Source of the DNA: Athripsodes cinereus | Lineage: Eukaryota; Arthropoda; Insecta; Trichoptera; Leptoceridae | Direction: 5' to 3' | Assembly: GCA_947579605.1 (NCBI GenBank) | Contig: OX388307.1 | Location: 32,155,237 to 32,219,236 of the forward strand | Length of the DNA stretch: 64,000 nt | In this document: positions 43,610-54,112 of the stretch, piece by piece | Position numbering within the stretch: the stretch's first letter is position 1 | Layout: the number at the start of each line of letters is the position of its first letter | Notes under the pieces: model-generated | Database searches by the model: none | What the model was told of the DNA's origin: nothing | What the model saw: the letters and a program-made list of their open reading frames with translations, nothing else | Position numbers and translations under genes: made by a program

Positions 43610-44284
43610 AAATTAGCCAAAAAGAGTGGGAGATCAATTCTATTTTAGATACTCTAAAGCCAACAATGAATTAAGACACTCATATTGCACAATCCATAAA
43701 ATGAATTAATACTATAGCATAGAATTAAAGATAAGTTCACACCGTAGAATTAAAGCTGCGTGCACACTATGGTATTAAAATTCGTACACACTGTACAATT
43801 AAACTACTACGTAGATACACTCGATACAGAATTATTCATGTTAGGTATCCTGTATTATAATTTAAGGTAGACAGGTACAATATTCTACTTAGCTGACTGT
43901 GTCGGGTCGTTACTCATTAAAATGTAACGGCTACACCGCCATGCACACAGATCGACTAACTCTCAAAGGCATTTGCAGTTGAATAATAATAACAATAATA
44001 ATATTGTATCATTATCTAATAGGTATGTAGAAACGAGCATGTTAATACAATTATTAATATAGTACGTGGTGAAACACATAAGGCTTGTCTGACGAACGGA
44101 AGCAAAAGGGAAGGAGAAGCAACAGCAGACACAAAACTGGAAGCATTAGGTATGTAAATTTCACACATGAAACTATCGTTCTTTTTGCAAAGTTTGTTTT
44201 GTTCAATTATCTACCAGGAGATATGCCGTAGGCCATTATGTATGTGTCAGTCCATTATTAACTTATCGACAAACGGTTCATGCA
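43610..44284. other. AT-rich; weak ~30-bp periodicity
   Basis: At about 43690-43810 the words CACAC, GTAGAATTAAA and ACTAT recur at roughly 30-35 bp, perhaps a decayed minisatellite. Otherwise nothing recognised. Confidence 0.35.
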
Positions 44285-44345
44285 AAGCAAACGATATGAA
44301 GTCCACGATGTAAGGTCCAAAGCATTTCTCGATTGGTGAAATATA
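44285..44345 (-). repeat. Possible fragment of family G
   Basis: GCAAACGATATG and AAGCATTTCTCGATTGGTGAA resemble G-family words at 29735-29760 and their mirror. Short and uncertain. Confidence 0.35.
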
Positions 44346-44420
44346 CATTAATTTATTTATTTATCTATTTGAACAATATACGATATTTGCCTTTTGCAAT
44401 ACATGATAAATGAAACAATT
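44346..44420 (-). repeat. LINE tail fragment
   Basis: (TTTA)n then TTTGAACAATATACGATATTTGCC-TTTT-GCAATAC. The hairpin is weakened to four pairs. Confidence 0.4.
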
Positions 44421-45000
44421 TAGCATAGTTTTCAAATATTCAAAAAATGTATGCAATTTAGGTAAAAACAAAACTAATCACAGCAATATACAGAATAAAA
44501 CCAATAACACCAATACGTAATAAAACAGTTAGCGCAAATTGTCACATCACTAAAAAGTACCGATATTTTAATAAAGATAGATACAAGTACCCGTTATTAA
44601 TTTATCACATGCAATACAACATTAAAGGTAGGTACGTGTACCGAGTATCTAGATACAAATCGTCGGCACTCCCTTAAAATACTTAGTAATAGTCGCAATG
44701 TATGTATGCACATATAATTTGATGATGAAAAGCCTCACTCACTATGAAGTATATTATAATACTCGTATTATGCGGTATAATTCATAGACTTACTATCATA
44801 GACAGGCAACTCAAAATCAAACTGGTATTGGGTCCAATTGATTCTTGAGTTCAAAATGTTTTCACAATAGCCTTAAAACAAGCACTGGTCCAAGATTGTT
44901 AAACACTTTACAGCTATAAGTCACTCTATGCGTAATGCTTGCAATAAGTGGGATTAAAATAACAAATGTCTGTTAATTTATCGATTGAGTTGAAGTTTAT
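44421..45000. other. AT-rich, unassigned
   Basis: No gene or repeat recognised. Confidence 0.4.
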
Positions 45001-45004
45001 TTTG

Positions 45005-45365
45005 TACTATACAATACCTTCACGCCATGTCCTATGTGGGGTAGGCAGAAAGAACGGAACGCCATATAGATCTATCCTTACACACTACTTATTTCGCTTC
45101 CTCTACATTCATCCAATTTCTCATACATGCACGCCGATTTCTCTTACTCAACACGAGGCAGTCCTTAAGAATTTGATCCACGTGATCAAGCCACGTGGTT
45201 CTTGGACGTCCACGCTTTCTCACACCCCTCTTTCAGATAAATATATTCTCTTCGTCATCCTTTCTTGATCTTCATCTTAACTTGTTTACACGCATTCTGT
45301 CCACAACACTCCTCTCAAATCAGCTCATTCTCCTGATATCCTCATTCTTTACTCTACCTCGCAAC
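45005..45365 (-). repeat. LINE-C 3' fragment
   Basis: Matches 31894-32400 with small deletions: tail ACTATACAATACC, GTGGGGTAGGCAGAAAGAACGG, CATATAGATCTATCCTTAC, ACACTCCTCTCA and ATATCCTCATTC. The frame is broken. Confidence 0.8.
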
Positions 45366-45808
45366 ATTTTTTTAAAGCTACATATTAATTAATGTAAAAA
45401 AAATAACACAAATGGTTTAAGGTATCATTTTTTATAATCTTATGATCTAGTTTCGACCAACAATGTCACTGTCAAACTATGAACATAAATGTAAAATAAA
45501 CACAAATAGAAAGTTTTACTATTCTTTAACTTTTTTATCAGCTTGTTTCGATTTACAAAGTCATAATATTAATAAAATTTTCTTTTAATTATCTTATCTC
45601 TATCATATTAATTTTGGAACCTGAATTCTGTGAGAGTTAGTTCTATGTTTTTGGTCTATGTTTATTTATATGTCGATGGTATAACCCGACGAAATGATAA
45701 TATTTCAACTCGCATACAAAATGTGGAATATATCACTGTTGTATGAACTTCTACATACATAAGACAATAAGAATGGCTACAATTATTATGATCCAATCAT
45801 TCATTCAT
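45366..45808. other. AT-rich, unassigned
   Basis: No gene or repeat recognised. Confidence 0.4.
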
Positions 45809-45811
45809 TAA

Positions 45812-45950
45812 TACCATCAGGCCATCTCCCACTAGTGGAGGGACCAGCAGACTAACCACATGCAATGAATATGAAAGTTGTCCTCTCCATATCGAAAAAT
45901 TAAAACATTTATAATGGGTAGCAAACCTCATCACTTTTGAATTGAATATT
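45812..45950 (-). repeat. SINE-A, diverged copy
   Basis: The minus strand carries GATGAGGTTTGCTACCC, GGACAACTTTC, GTTAGTCTGCTGGTCCCTCC and GATGGCCTGATGGTATT. Confidence 0.65.
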
Positions 45951-45954
45951 TATT

Positions 45955-46150
45955 TATTTATTTAAGCAATAAACGACTTTCGCCTTTTACAGTTTTCATA
46001 ATAGCACACAACAATCTTTACATACATAAAAAATAAAAACAAACAAAAATATTATTTGTGTTCAAAACCTAATACAAAATAAGTTTACAAAAGTAAATAA
46101 AGAAACTGTGTAAGTTTAACACAGAATATACAAAAATTAAAAACATACCA
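45955..46150 (-). repeat. LINE tail fragment
   Basis: (TTTA)n then GCAATAAACGACTTTCGCC-TTTTACAG: the context of the other LINE-B-like 3' ends with a decayed hairpin. Confidence 0.4.
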
Positions 46151-46299
46151 CGGCCCACGGTACCTAACATTATATACACCTATATTAGTATACACATAAG
46201 TATGTTATATTATTTTAATGATCCATGATCCAATAATGTATTTTTTAGCTAAGCATGCATAAACAATCTTCGTTTTAATTTCTACTACATAATTTAACA

Positions 46300-46460
46300 T
46301 CGCGGCATATCCCACGAGCTAAAGACTAACAAAAAAATAAGATATTCCAGATGGGTGTCAAATCTCATTGCTGAATTTAAGATGTAAAATGTCTCTATTT
46401 TTTCGAGTAACTGCCTTTTGTAGGACATTAGAAAACTTACGAAAAAGAGTGGAACAAATA
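46300..46460 (-). repeat. SINE-A with internal deletion
   Basis: CGCGGCATATCCCACGAG is joined almost directly to AAATAAGATATTCCAGATGG, removing about 60 bp of the SINE middle. The remaining 5' part is recognisable to CTTACGAAAAAGAGTGG. Confidence 0.7.
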
Positions 46461-46960
46461 TGTTTGGGTCATATTAAGTTATTTGATTTTTTCTGTTAAT
46501 CTATTTTCTTTCATTCAAATCGCTTTAACTTTGGTGGAAATTAAGATTAATTAGTCATTTTTCATTTAATCCGTAGCTAGATAACCATTCTACATATATT
46601 ATCTAATACAATTTAGAAACGTTAATCAAAAATTCAATTTTAAACAATAACACGAAATAATTAAAATACATATAAAATACAACACTTTTTCAGTGACATA
46701 GAACGCAAATAATCGAAAAATTAGCGGACCAAAATACGTTACATATTATACAAAACCTACCTCGTTTATATCAGACACTTTAGTATAAATGTTTTCGCCG
46801 CCTCGTTGGCCTATATTGAAAAAGTTTTGGTCATTCTTAAAATATATTCATTAATTCCATTGAAAACAAACAAAGGCTTAGGCATCTATGCTTCACATGG
46901 GTCAGTGGTGTGCACTCTTTATACGCAAAAAAGCAACGCATGCCTGCAACGGTACGCTTC
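46461..46960. other. AT-rich, unassigned
   Basis: No gene or repeat recognised. Confidence 0.4.
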
Positions 46961-46967
46961 TCATATA

Positions 46968-48262
46968 TAGGGTTGTTCAACAGGAACTTTGTTTTTTAAT
47001 TGTGGCAACACCAGCAACATGATAGTTTTGACATTTAATTTTTTGACGTATTCGTAGTGGATGCATTGGCAATTGTTGCAATGAATTCAATTTCGCTTGA
47101 AAATCGCATTAAAATAATTAAAATCCATTATGAAAATGGTGGTTCTGCTAAAGTGACATTTCGTCAAATTCGTGATATTTTCGGACAACATAATCGTCCT
47201 TCTGAGACCGCTATTAAGAATTTGGTCGCTAAATTTGAGTCGACAGGCTCGATACAAAATGTGTTAACACCAACGCGTGTACGACCGGGTCGTTCAACTG
47301 AAAACATCGCAGCCGTGAGCCACAGTGTTGAAGCAGATCCTAATTTGTCAATTCCTCGACGTTCTCGACAATTGGGGTTATCCAAAACCACCACATGGCG
47401 AATTTTGCGTAAGGATTTGGCTTTGAAGCCTTACAAGGTTCAACTGGTGCAGGAATTGAAGACGAACGACCATTCAAATCGCCGTAGATTCGCTCAATTC
47501 ATTCAGGAACAACCCGCTGGTTTTTCTGAAAAAATAATTTTTTCAGACGAAGCCCATTTTCACTTGTCAGGGTACGTCAACAAGCAAAATTGCCGCATTT
47601 GGGCTTCTGAAAATCCTAGAGCAATTATTGAGAAGCCGTTGCATGCTCAGCGTGTCACTGTATGGTGCGCTATGTGGTCTGGAGGCGTGATTGGGCCGTT
47701 TTTTTCGAAGATGAGACTGGAAATGCGGTAACGGTCAATGGATCACGCTATCGCAAGATGTTGACAACTCAATTTTGGCCTATTATTGATGACGTGGATA
47801 TCACTGACATGTGGTTTCAACAGGACGGTGCCACATGTCACACAGCCAATGAAACGATCAATTTATTGCAAACCAAATTTCCCGATCGCATGATTTCACG
47901 AAACTCAGCTGTTAAGTGGCCAGCCAGATCGTGTGATTTAACGCCACTGGATTATTTTTTGTGGGGCTATGTTAAGGACAGAGCCTATACGGAGCCAATC
48001 GAATCGATTGCAGCCTTAAAACTCAAAATCCGTGATGTGATTAGCGAAATAGTCCCGCCATTTTGCCAAAAAGTGATTAAAAACTTTGATGAAAGAATCG
48101 ACATCTGTCAGCGTGCTCGTGGTGGACATTTGTCAGATATCATTTTTCATGCATAATTGCCAAACTTTTCTCTTTGTAATTCAATAAAAATTATAATCAT
48201 CTTTATCAATTTTTTTTGTTTTATTTTGTTTTAAAAAACAAAGTCCTTGTTGAAAAACCCTT
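46968..48262 (+). mobile_element. Tc1/mariner-type transposon, nearly complete
   Basis: 1,295 bp bordered by TA (46966-46967 and 48263-48264). Terminal inverted repeats of about 31 bp: TAGGGTTGTTCAACAGGAAC... on the left against AAGGGTTTTTCAACAAGGAC... inward from the right, both continuing TTTGTTTTTTAA, with only a few mismatches. A single transposase gene fills the interior. The high terminal repeat identity and largely intact gene suggest a fairly recent arrival. Confidence 0.9.
47081..48156 (+). pseudogene. Mariner-like transposase with one frameshift
   Basis: The cut-and-paste transposase of the enclosing element. From ATG at 47081 the frame gives a helix-turn-helix DNA-binding half (SLENRIKIIKIHYENGGSAK, TAIKNLVAKF, RRSRQLGLSKTTTWRILRKD) and the first catalytic aspartate in IIFSDEAHFHL (about residue 156), then VWCAMWSGGVIGPF. 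At the T run 47699-47705 the frame slips by one base. The rest continues in the +2 frame: FEDETGNAVTVNGSRY, the second aspartate in WFQQDGATCH, and the third in RSCDLTPLDYFLWG, 36 residues later, ending at TAA 48156. Joined length would be about 358 residues, normal for the family. Restoring one T to a seven-T run would restore the frame, so a sequencing error is possible. Spacing D-36-D differs from classic mariner (34). Confidence 0.88.
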
Positions 48263-48400
48263 TACATGCAAAATATCAACGAATACTTTGACAATCGAAT
48301 GAATGACTGTAATATTTCGTGAAAAATGAATTTTCAAAATTTAATTTGTGCATCGTTTTACTACGACGAGCTTTCTTCTATTACTCAAGAAATGTTCAAT
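48263..48400. other. Short unassigned stretch
   Basis: AT-rich DNA right of the mariner. No feature seen. Confidence 0.4.
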
Positions 48401-48439
48401 TTTTATTTATTATGTATTTTTAGTTTCATGACATGAATG

Positions 48440-48525
48440 TTTATTAGATGAAGCTGGTCTGTTGGGTACCTACCCCACTTGTGGGATATGCCGTGATGGC
48501 GTAGTAGTAGGAGTATAATAAATTT
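48440..48525 (+). repeat. SINE-A 3' fragment
   Basis: GATGAAGCTGGTCTGTTGGG, TACCCCACTTGTGGGATATG and GCCGTGATGG, then a diverged tail of GTAGTAGTAG, ending just before the hAT-like element. Confidence 0.75.
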
Positions 48526-48542
48526 CACAAAAGTAATATACC

Positions 48543-49300
48543 TAGTGTTGTGGAATTCTCAAGAAATATTTTCATGAGAAATTTACCGAGAAATTTCTCG
48601 GTAAATTTCTCGAAGTAGAGAATTTTCGGAGAAATTTTTTTATTTTTTATTTAACAGTATAATAATAATAAATACTTTATCCAATCAATATGGCTACAAT
48701 TAATTATGGAAACAAAAAAATGTTAGGCACCTACATAGAAAAAAGTACTATACTATACTATACCATCACGGCATATCCCACAAGTGGGGTAGCCAGCAGA
48801 TCAGCTGCATGTAAGAAACATGCAAACTGTCCTCTTCGTGCCAATATAAAATCAAGACATTCAGGATGGGTGGCATACCTCATCGCTTAATTTAAGATGA
48901 AAAATGTCTTAATTTTTTCGAACACCTGCCTTTTACAGGACACTCGAAAACTTACGCAGAAGAGTGGGAGACCAATTCTTTACCGGGTGCTCCACGGGAT
49001 AGAAAAAAGTGCTAATAACTAATGAAAAATCTTGATGTTTGACACCCCACATGCCCATATTTAAGTAAAAAAAAATTGCAGGTGTTAAAAAAGTGTTAAT
49101 TACCTCTGATTTGGGCCTTAATCAGCCCCACAAATTTTTGGATCAATCAGGTTGGCTGCAAAGTGTACTGGACGAAAGGTCATAATACCACTAAGAAAAA
49201 TTATGGAGAGAAATTTCTCTTCCATCAGAGGAGAAATTCTCGGAGAAATTTCTCGTTCTCGAGAAATTTCTTTGGAGAATTTTCTCTTCTCACATCACTA
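48543..49300 (-). mobile_element. Second hAT-like element, carrying SINE-A
   Basis: 8-bp duplication AATATACC at 48535-48542 and 49301-49308. The termini TAGTGTTGTGGAATTC and ...CACATCACTA match those of 14166-20176 in the opposite orientation, as do the subterminal GAGAAATTTCTC palindromes at both ends. Without the SINE it is about 500 bp and non-coding. This copy shows the LINE site of the first copy unoccupied (AAATTCTC region near 48615-48625). Confidence 0.9.
48747..48998 (-). repeat. SINE-A, complete, 12-bp target duplication
   Basis: The best SINE-A copy: 252 bp with ATAGAAAAAAGT on both sides (48735-48746 and 48999-49010). In its sense it starts CCCGTGGAGCACCCGGTAAAG and continues GAATTGGTCTCCCACTC, CAGGTGTTCGAAAAAAT, GCCACCCATCCTGAATG, GGCACGAAGAGGACAG and TGGCTACCCCACTTGTGGGA, ending GTGATGG(TATAG)n. 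I see no convincing tRNA head at its 5' end. Its 3' end matches LINE-C. Confidence 0.92.
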
Positions 49301-49309
49301 AATATACCT

Positions 49310-50260
49310 ATTAGATTTCTACATACAAAATAAAAAGAGAAATGTTTTAAATCCTTATTACATATTTCTATTATTATTCGAAAATGAGGGGAATAAATTT
49401 GAAAAGCTAGTTATTTTTTGAAATTAAAATGAGTATTCGTAATAAAAAGAACTATTTCAAATTGAAAGTTTAATGACGATAGGGGAGAAGGGAGATGTAA
49501 AATACGAAAGGTCGGGTATTTTATTTATTTTTATATACCAAATTGAGAAAGCTGTTTTTTTTATATAAAAACATGACCAATCTATCGTCTCAAACGAGTC
49601 TAGTCCCTAAATTATCAATAACAAAAAAAATAAGTTTTAATGTTTCAAAGTAGAGTTTAAAACCGTCTTCGCACGAAACTTAGATCACTTTACGATCGTA
49701 ATAAAGTACCTACATAACTAGTAAAACTTTACATTACGTTTTTAATTGTTATTAAGTAATGGATATGGAGTGTGACAAAATAAATGCCAATAAAAATATA
49801 TTCCAAGTCTAGTCCCGCCACTGCCATGTTCGTAGAGGCGCCATGAAATAATTATTCTGTATATAAGTGAAATTGGATAGGACCAAGTAATTTGTATAAG
49901 GCAACAATTTTTCCGTGAGCAAAAAGGGTAAAATTAAAGTGATGTACAGTGAAAGGAGATTAATAAGGATGCAGGATAATCCGGCAAATGCAAATGAGTA
50001 TAATATATACATAATATTGTGACCATAATGATGTGAATTATTAATGAATATGGTTTGGTAGACGGAAAATGAGTGATGAAGAAGCAACGCAGAAATATAT
50101 TGTGTTTTAATGAATTTTTAAATAAATGTGAAACACGTGCACTCTGTTATCCCTTTGAAACTTTCACTTAAACATTACGCAGATTCAAAGAGCTTGGAGA
50201 TATAAATAAAATTTATGATAACAATTTTCTAAGAAGAACTACTTTATGCATGTTTTATTA
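49310..50260. other. AT-rich, unassigned
   Basis: No gene or repeat recognised. Confidence 0.4.
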
Positions 50261-50264
50261 ATTT

Positions 50265-50350
50265 ATTCGTTCTTTACTGTTAATTGCTTACAAACCATAT
50301 TATAAAGAAATCAATAGGTATACAATATTTGTCGCAGAGACCCAATTTTA
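50265..50350 (-). repeat. LINE-B tail fragment
   Basis: TTATTCGTTCTTTACTGTTAA then ATACAATATTTGTCGCAGAG, as in the LINE-B copy at 30300-30470. The hairpin's second arm is lost. Confidence 0.45.
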
Positions 50351-50444
50351 TATTATGTTTCTGTAATCTGATTTAAAATAATGTTTATATTCGTGGAATA
50401 TAATATTAAAAATAATTAAAATAAACAATAATTTTCCAAATTAA

Positions 50445-50700
50445 ATAGTCCATCCCATCACCGCATCTCCCTCAAGTGGGGTAGCCAGCGAATTAACGGC
50501 TTGTTATAAACATACAAGTCACCTTCTCAGTGCCAATGAATACTAGGACAATCAAGATAGTTGCCATGACACATCGTCGAACTAAAAGTTTTTAAATGTC
50601 ACAAAACTGGATGTTTTACGAATTCCTGGTTTTTACAGGACACTCAAAAACTTATAGAAAAGAGTAGAAGGCCTATTCTTTACCGGGATTTCCACGGGAT
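50445..50700 (-). repeat. SINE-A, full length, diverged
   Basis: The minus strand starts ATCCCGTGGAAATCCCGGTAAA and ends near GCGGTGATGG. All internal blocks are in order with many substitutions. The tail is lost. Confidence 0.8.
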
Positions 50701-51478
50701 AACTAAATGGAAGTAACTGTACTAAAATACTAACACGTTCAAAACAATTTTGTTTATTTTGCTATAGGCATTACAAGTAGAAAAACAAAAGGGTATTTTA
50801 ATTGTGGTTTCACTGAATAATGGACATAGTGTCATGGACTTAAACAGCAAAAAATAAAATAAATACGAATTAACATTGTGCTGATGTGAACGAGGCTTAA
50901 GAATTTATTTGTTCACATTTTTTATTTATTTGCTTCATGAAAATAAAAATAATTGATACCAAGTTAATTATTTTTACTTGCAATATTATTTTTTTTGAGT
51001 AATTTTATTATTATTTTTTTATTTATTCAATCAACAGAACACTACAGACAAAACATACAACATATCTAAAACAACCAAATATTATACAAGAAAAGAAGTA
51101 CTCAATGCAATGTCCTCTTTATAAGTGTTCAAATATTAAATTAATTATTTTCATCAAAGCCCATTCGGTTGTCATACATATTAAAATAACAATAATAATG
51201 AAAAAAGAATACACAGAAATAGAAATGAATATAAACGAAAACTAATAAATATTTATGATAAAAGTAAGGATTCAAGGAAATTGATATCTTTATTTTATAT
51301 TATCCTCGCAGAACAATCGCTATGCGAGATCAATTAAAACGATCAAATTTAATGATGCTACACATTTGATTAAAATGAACAAGAGAAATCATATATCCTT
51401 AAATCGAAAAGACAAAAACAGAAACAATACAAACATAACCTAGATACCATTATAAATTAAAGAACTACATACCTAAAC
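50701..51478. other. AT-rich; LINE tail-like part
   Basis: No gene. About 51000-51130 (TTTATTTATTCAATC...) resembles a LINE tail without a hairpin. Confidence 0.35.
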
Positions 51479-51479
51479 C

Positions 51480-51760
51480 TTATAATTATCTAATTGAGTG
51501 TTATATGATTATTTTATTTTATTTATATACCTTATACTTATCTAATTGAGTGTTATATGATTATTTTATTTTATTTATATACCTTATAATTATCTAATTG
51601 AGTGTTATATGATTATTTTATTTTATTTTATTCGTGTGTATGAGTGTAATATAATTATTTTATTTTATTTTATTCGTGTGTATGAGTGTAATATAATTAT
51701 TTTATTTTATTTTATTCATGTGTATGAGTGTAATATAATAATTTTATTTTATTTTATTCT
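51480..51760. repeat. Compound tandem array, 52-bp then 42-bp units
   Basis: About three 52-bp units (CTTATAATTATCTAATTGAG, TGTTATATGATTATTTTATT...) pass into three 42-bp units (TTCGTGTGTATGAGTGTAAT, ATAATTATTTTATTTTATTT). Both units share the ATTATTTTATTTTATTT core, suggesting the array grew from a LINE tail that adjoins it at 51760. Confidence 0.85.
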
Positions 51761-52210
51761 TCACTGTACATTGGTTACATTATTTCAAATCAATACAATC
51801 AATATCATAAAAAAAAATAGTTATTCAATGTACAGAGGACGAGTTTATCGCTAGAATGCGATGTCTCCCAACTAACCCGGTAATAAAACTAAAATCAAAG
51901 AAATAAACATAAGTAATTATACAAATTAAAATGAAATCAAAATCAATGAAACATACATAAGAAATAAATCAACAAAAATAATAGAAATAAAAAGAAAACA
52001 TATACACACGCTAAGATCGCATCTGCGACCTCTCTTTATGCAGGAGTTGACGGCGCCGGCGGTAGGTCCTCCGCCTTGCAGTTGCATTCGCTTGTCGCGG
52101 TAGAAATATTAATTAGCTCGCAGTTTGCTTGCCACAAATTAGGGTACAATGATGGTACAATGTTACCGAGGGCACATAAGAAAGATCGTTCAAAGCGCAT
52201 AAAAAATACA
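51750..52210 (-). repeat. LINE-B 3' end with hairpin and C-terminal stub
   Basis: The TTTTATTTTATTC tail, TTCACTGTACATTGG, GTACAGAGGACGAG and the hairpin ATCGC-TAGAAT-GCGAT at 51847-51862 (five pairs), then TCTCCCAACTAACCCGG. Further in, the minus strand reads FERSFLCALGNIVPSLYPN, consistent with a LINE C-terminus, with stops nearby. The longest LINE-B copy here. Confidence 0.65.
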
Positions 52211-52555
52211 ACATATATGTTCTAAAAATACTTAATAAATAAATAAAATACAAATTTACATTAGTGATAAATCTGTGGGTACTAAGCCAGAGCTAAATTT
52301 GAACTTTAGTGAGTACGGCATTATTGTGTTGAATGTTTCGGTTGATGCCGTGTTTTGTCGCGTGGTGTGTTGAATTATGCATTACCTACGAAGAAAACTA
52401 TGATTACGTCGAATGTGTCCAATGCTTTATTCATGAGCATAATAATAGTAAAGCATTTAACACTAGTGAGTACATACATACATAATAGTGAGATGTAAGA
52501 AACCTTTGGTCGGTGATTGAAACTACCGGAAGTATTTGAATATTATTTGAAAATT
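52211..52555. other. Unassigned
   Basis: Less AT-rich than its surroundings around 52300-52450. No gene or repeat recognised. Confidence 0.35.
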
Positions 52556-52559
52556 TCAA

Positions 52560-52890
52560 AATAATATGTCCTCAATGCATTATGGACGTTCTCGGCATCA
52601 GGATTTTTTTTACCAATCCCAAAGCATAAAAAACATATTGGCAAACTTTCCAATGGGTAGAGCTATGTAGCAAATGTTTAATTGTCTGGATGAAAAAGTT
52701 GATAACTTTAAAGTGACGTATGCAGAATTTGTAAGAAAAATTGAGGATATATTGTAGTTGTGTTGTCGTTTGAATATCGTTTAAGGTTTTCTTCTGGGAT
52801 CGCATTGGGCTTCAGCTGTAATGATCCTAGTGAAAATAGTAATCATTGAAGAATCCTTTTTAAATTGTTTAACTTTTTTGACATTAAAAG
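52560..52890. repeat. Repeat M, copy 2
   Basis: See 6020-6345. The strongest match is at 52785-52885 (TTTTCTTCTGGGATCGCATTG, CAGCTGTAATGATCC, TTTTTAAATTGTTTAAC). Confidence 0.4.
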
Positions 52891-53334
52891 TACGGCAAGA
52901 GAAAACGTGTTTTCAATACCTTAATTTTATTGTGACAGTATGAGTGGTAATACTATTTGCTCACTAATTACATCGGAAGTAGAAGCCTCGGAGTTCGTAT
53001 TTATTGGTTGAGCACCACTGTTCTAGAGTATCCAGTGAAAGGTGGAAGTTTGCGGTTGACATGTCGTGGAATAATTGGCGTCCAGATGGATTGACAACAC
53101 TTTCTCATATATGTAGAAGATATGTATTTCATAATATAGAACGTTTTCATCACAATATCTACAGACAATAATTTAAAATAAATTCTACTTCGGTAAGGTA
53201 TATTGTTATCATTATACTACCCATATTTGAACAAAAAGGATTAAAGTCAATCCTGGCTGCTCCAGTTATAGAATTATAGAAAATTTTAATGCTGTAGATG
53301 TACAATATTTTGTTATTTAAATATTTTATAACGC
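52891..53334. other. AT-rich, unassigned
   Basis: GGTTGAGCACCACTG at about 53008 resembles a hAT right end, but no partner was found. No gene. Confidence 0.35.
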
Positions 53335-53339
53335 GCGGC

Positions 53340-53990
53340 TGATATAACCAATAAGAAATCTCTATTGGAGAACTATGTTTACAAAATGTCCTAACGCATC
53401 ACAATTGATTATTTTCAGTGTCCATGGACAGCGTTCACCAATTCCGCTATTCTCACTGCCACGATTTAAGATGCACCAATCGAGAAAAACTAAATGCAAA
53501 CGATAATAAATGAAACGAAAAATAAATGAGTAAAACTCCATTATTAAATTAAAAACTTATAAGTAAAAATACTTTGGAGTTTTAAATTTCTTTATTCAAC
53601 AATTAAATATGTTTGGCGTTACAGGCCTGAGTATGAATATAGGCCTGTAACCCGAAACATACATATGTAACTGTTGAATAAAGAAATTTAAACTCCAAAG
53701 TATTTTTACTTATAATTTTTTAATAGAAGCAACAATTAGTTGGGATCTCATTTTTCAGTTCTCAAATGGATCAAGGTCTCCAAATTGCGGCAGAACAATT
53801 AAGTTCAATACTTTGATAGTAAGAACGTCAGAATTTGGTGAACGTTGTCCATTAACACTGAAAGTGATCACTTAAGCATGCCTAAAGCCAATTTACAAGC
53901 GTTGAGACACCTTTCTCACATCTTCCGATTAGATTTTGCACAATGTCACATTGTATAGACATGGTTCTCCAATCAAGATATTTGATGAAC
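53340..53990 (+). mobile_element. Fold-back family G, both outer ends, interrupted
   Basis: The left end ACCAATAAGAAATCTCTATTGG and AGAACTATGTTTACA is mirrored by the right end of the family (TGTAGACATGGTTCTCCAAT). Internal blocks match 29645-30040. The body is broken between about 53503 and 53726 by a second palindromic element. This copy defines the outer ~40-bp inverted repeats of family G. Confidence 0.75.
53541..53725. mobile_element. Palindromic MITE nested in family G
   Basis: The arms ACTTATAAGTAAAAATACTTTGG, TTTAAATTTCTTTATTCAAC, GTTACAGGCCT and their mirror leave a loop of only about 12 bp, giving a 185-bp near-perfect hairpin. The boundary of the host element is clear on both sides. 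Confidence 0.8.
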
Positions 53991-54029
53991 ATTTTTGTTT
54001 TTTTTATAAAATGTAAGTATTTTTTATTA

Positions 54030-54112
54030 GCACAGAGAGGAGGACTAGTATGTTTATTACACTCAGTAAATCCTATTCAACTTATGGGATATGCCGTGAT
54101 AGCTTAAAAACA
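54030..54112 (+). repeat. SINE-A 3' fragment
   Basis: TAGCACAGAGAGGAGGAC, ATGTTTATTACACTCAG and CAACTTATGGGATATGCCGTGAT. Confidence 0.6.

Noticed and set aside
51609..51854. 81-codon frame with repeated IILFYFIRVYECN
   Set aside because: Product of the 42-bp tandem array.
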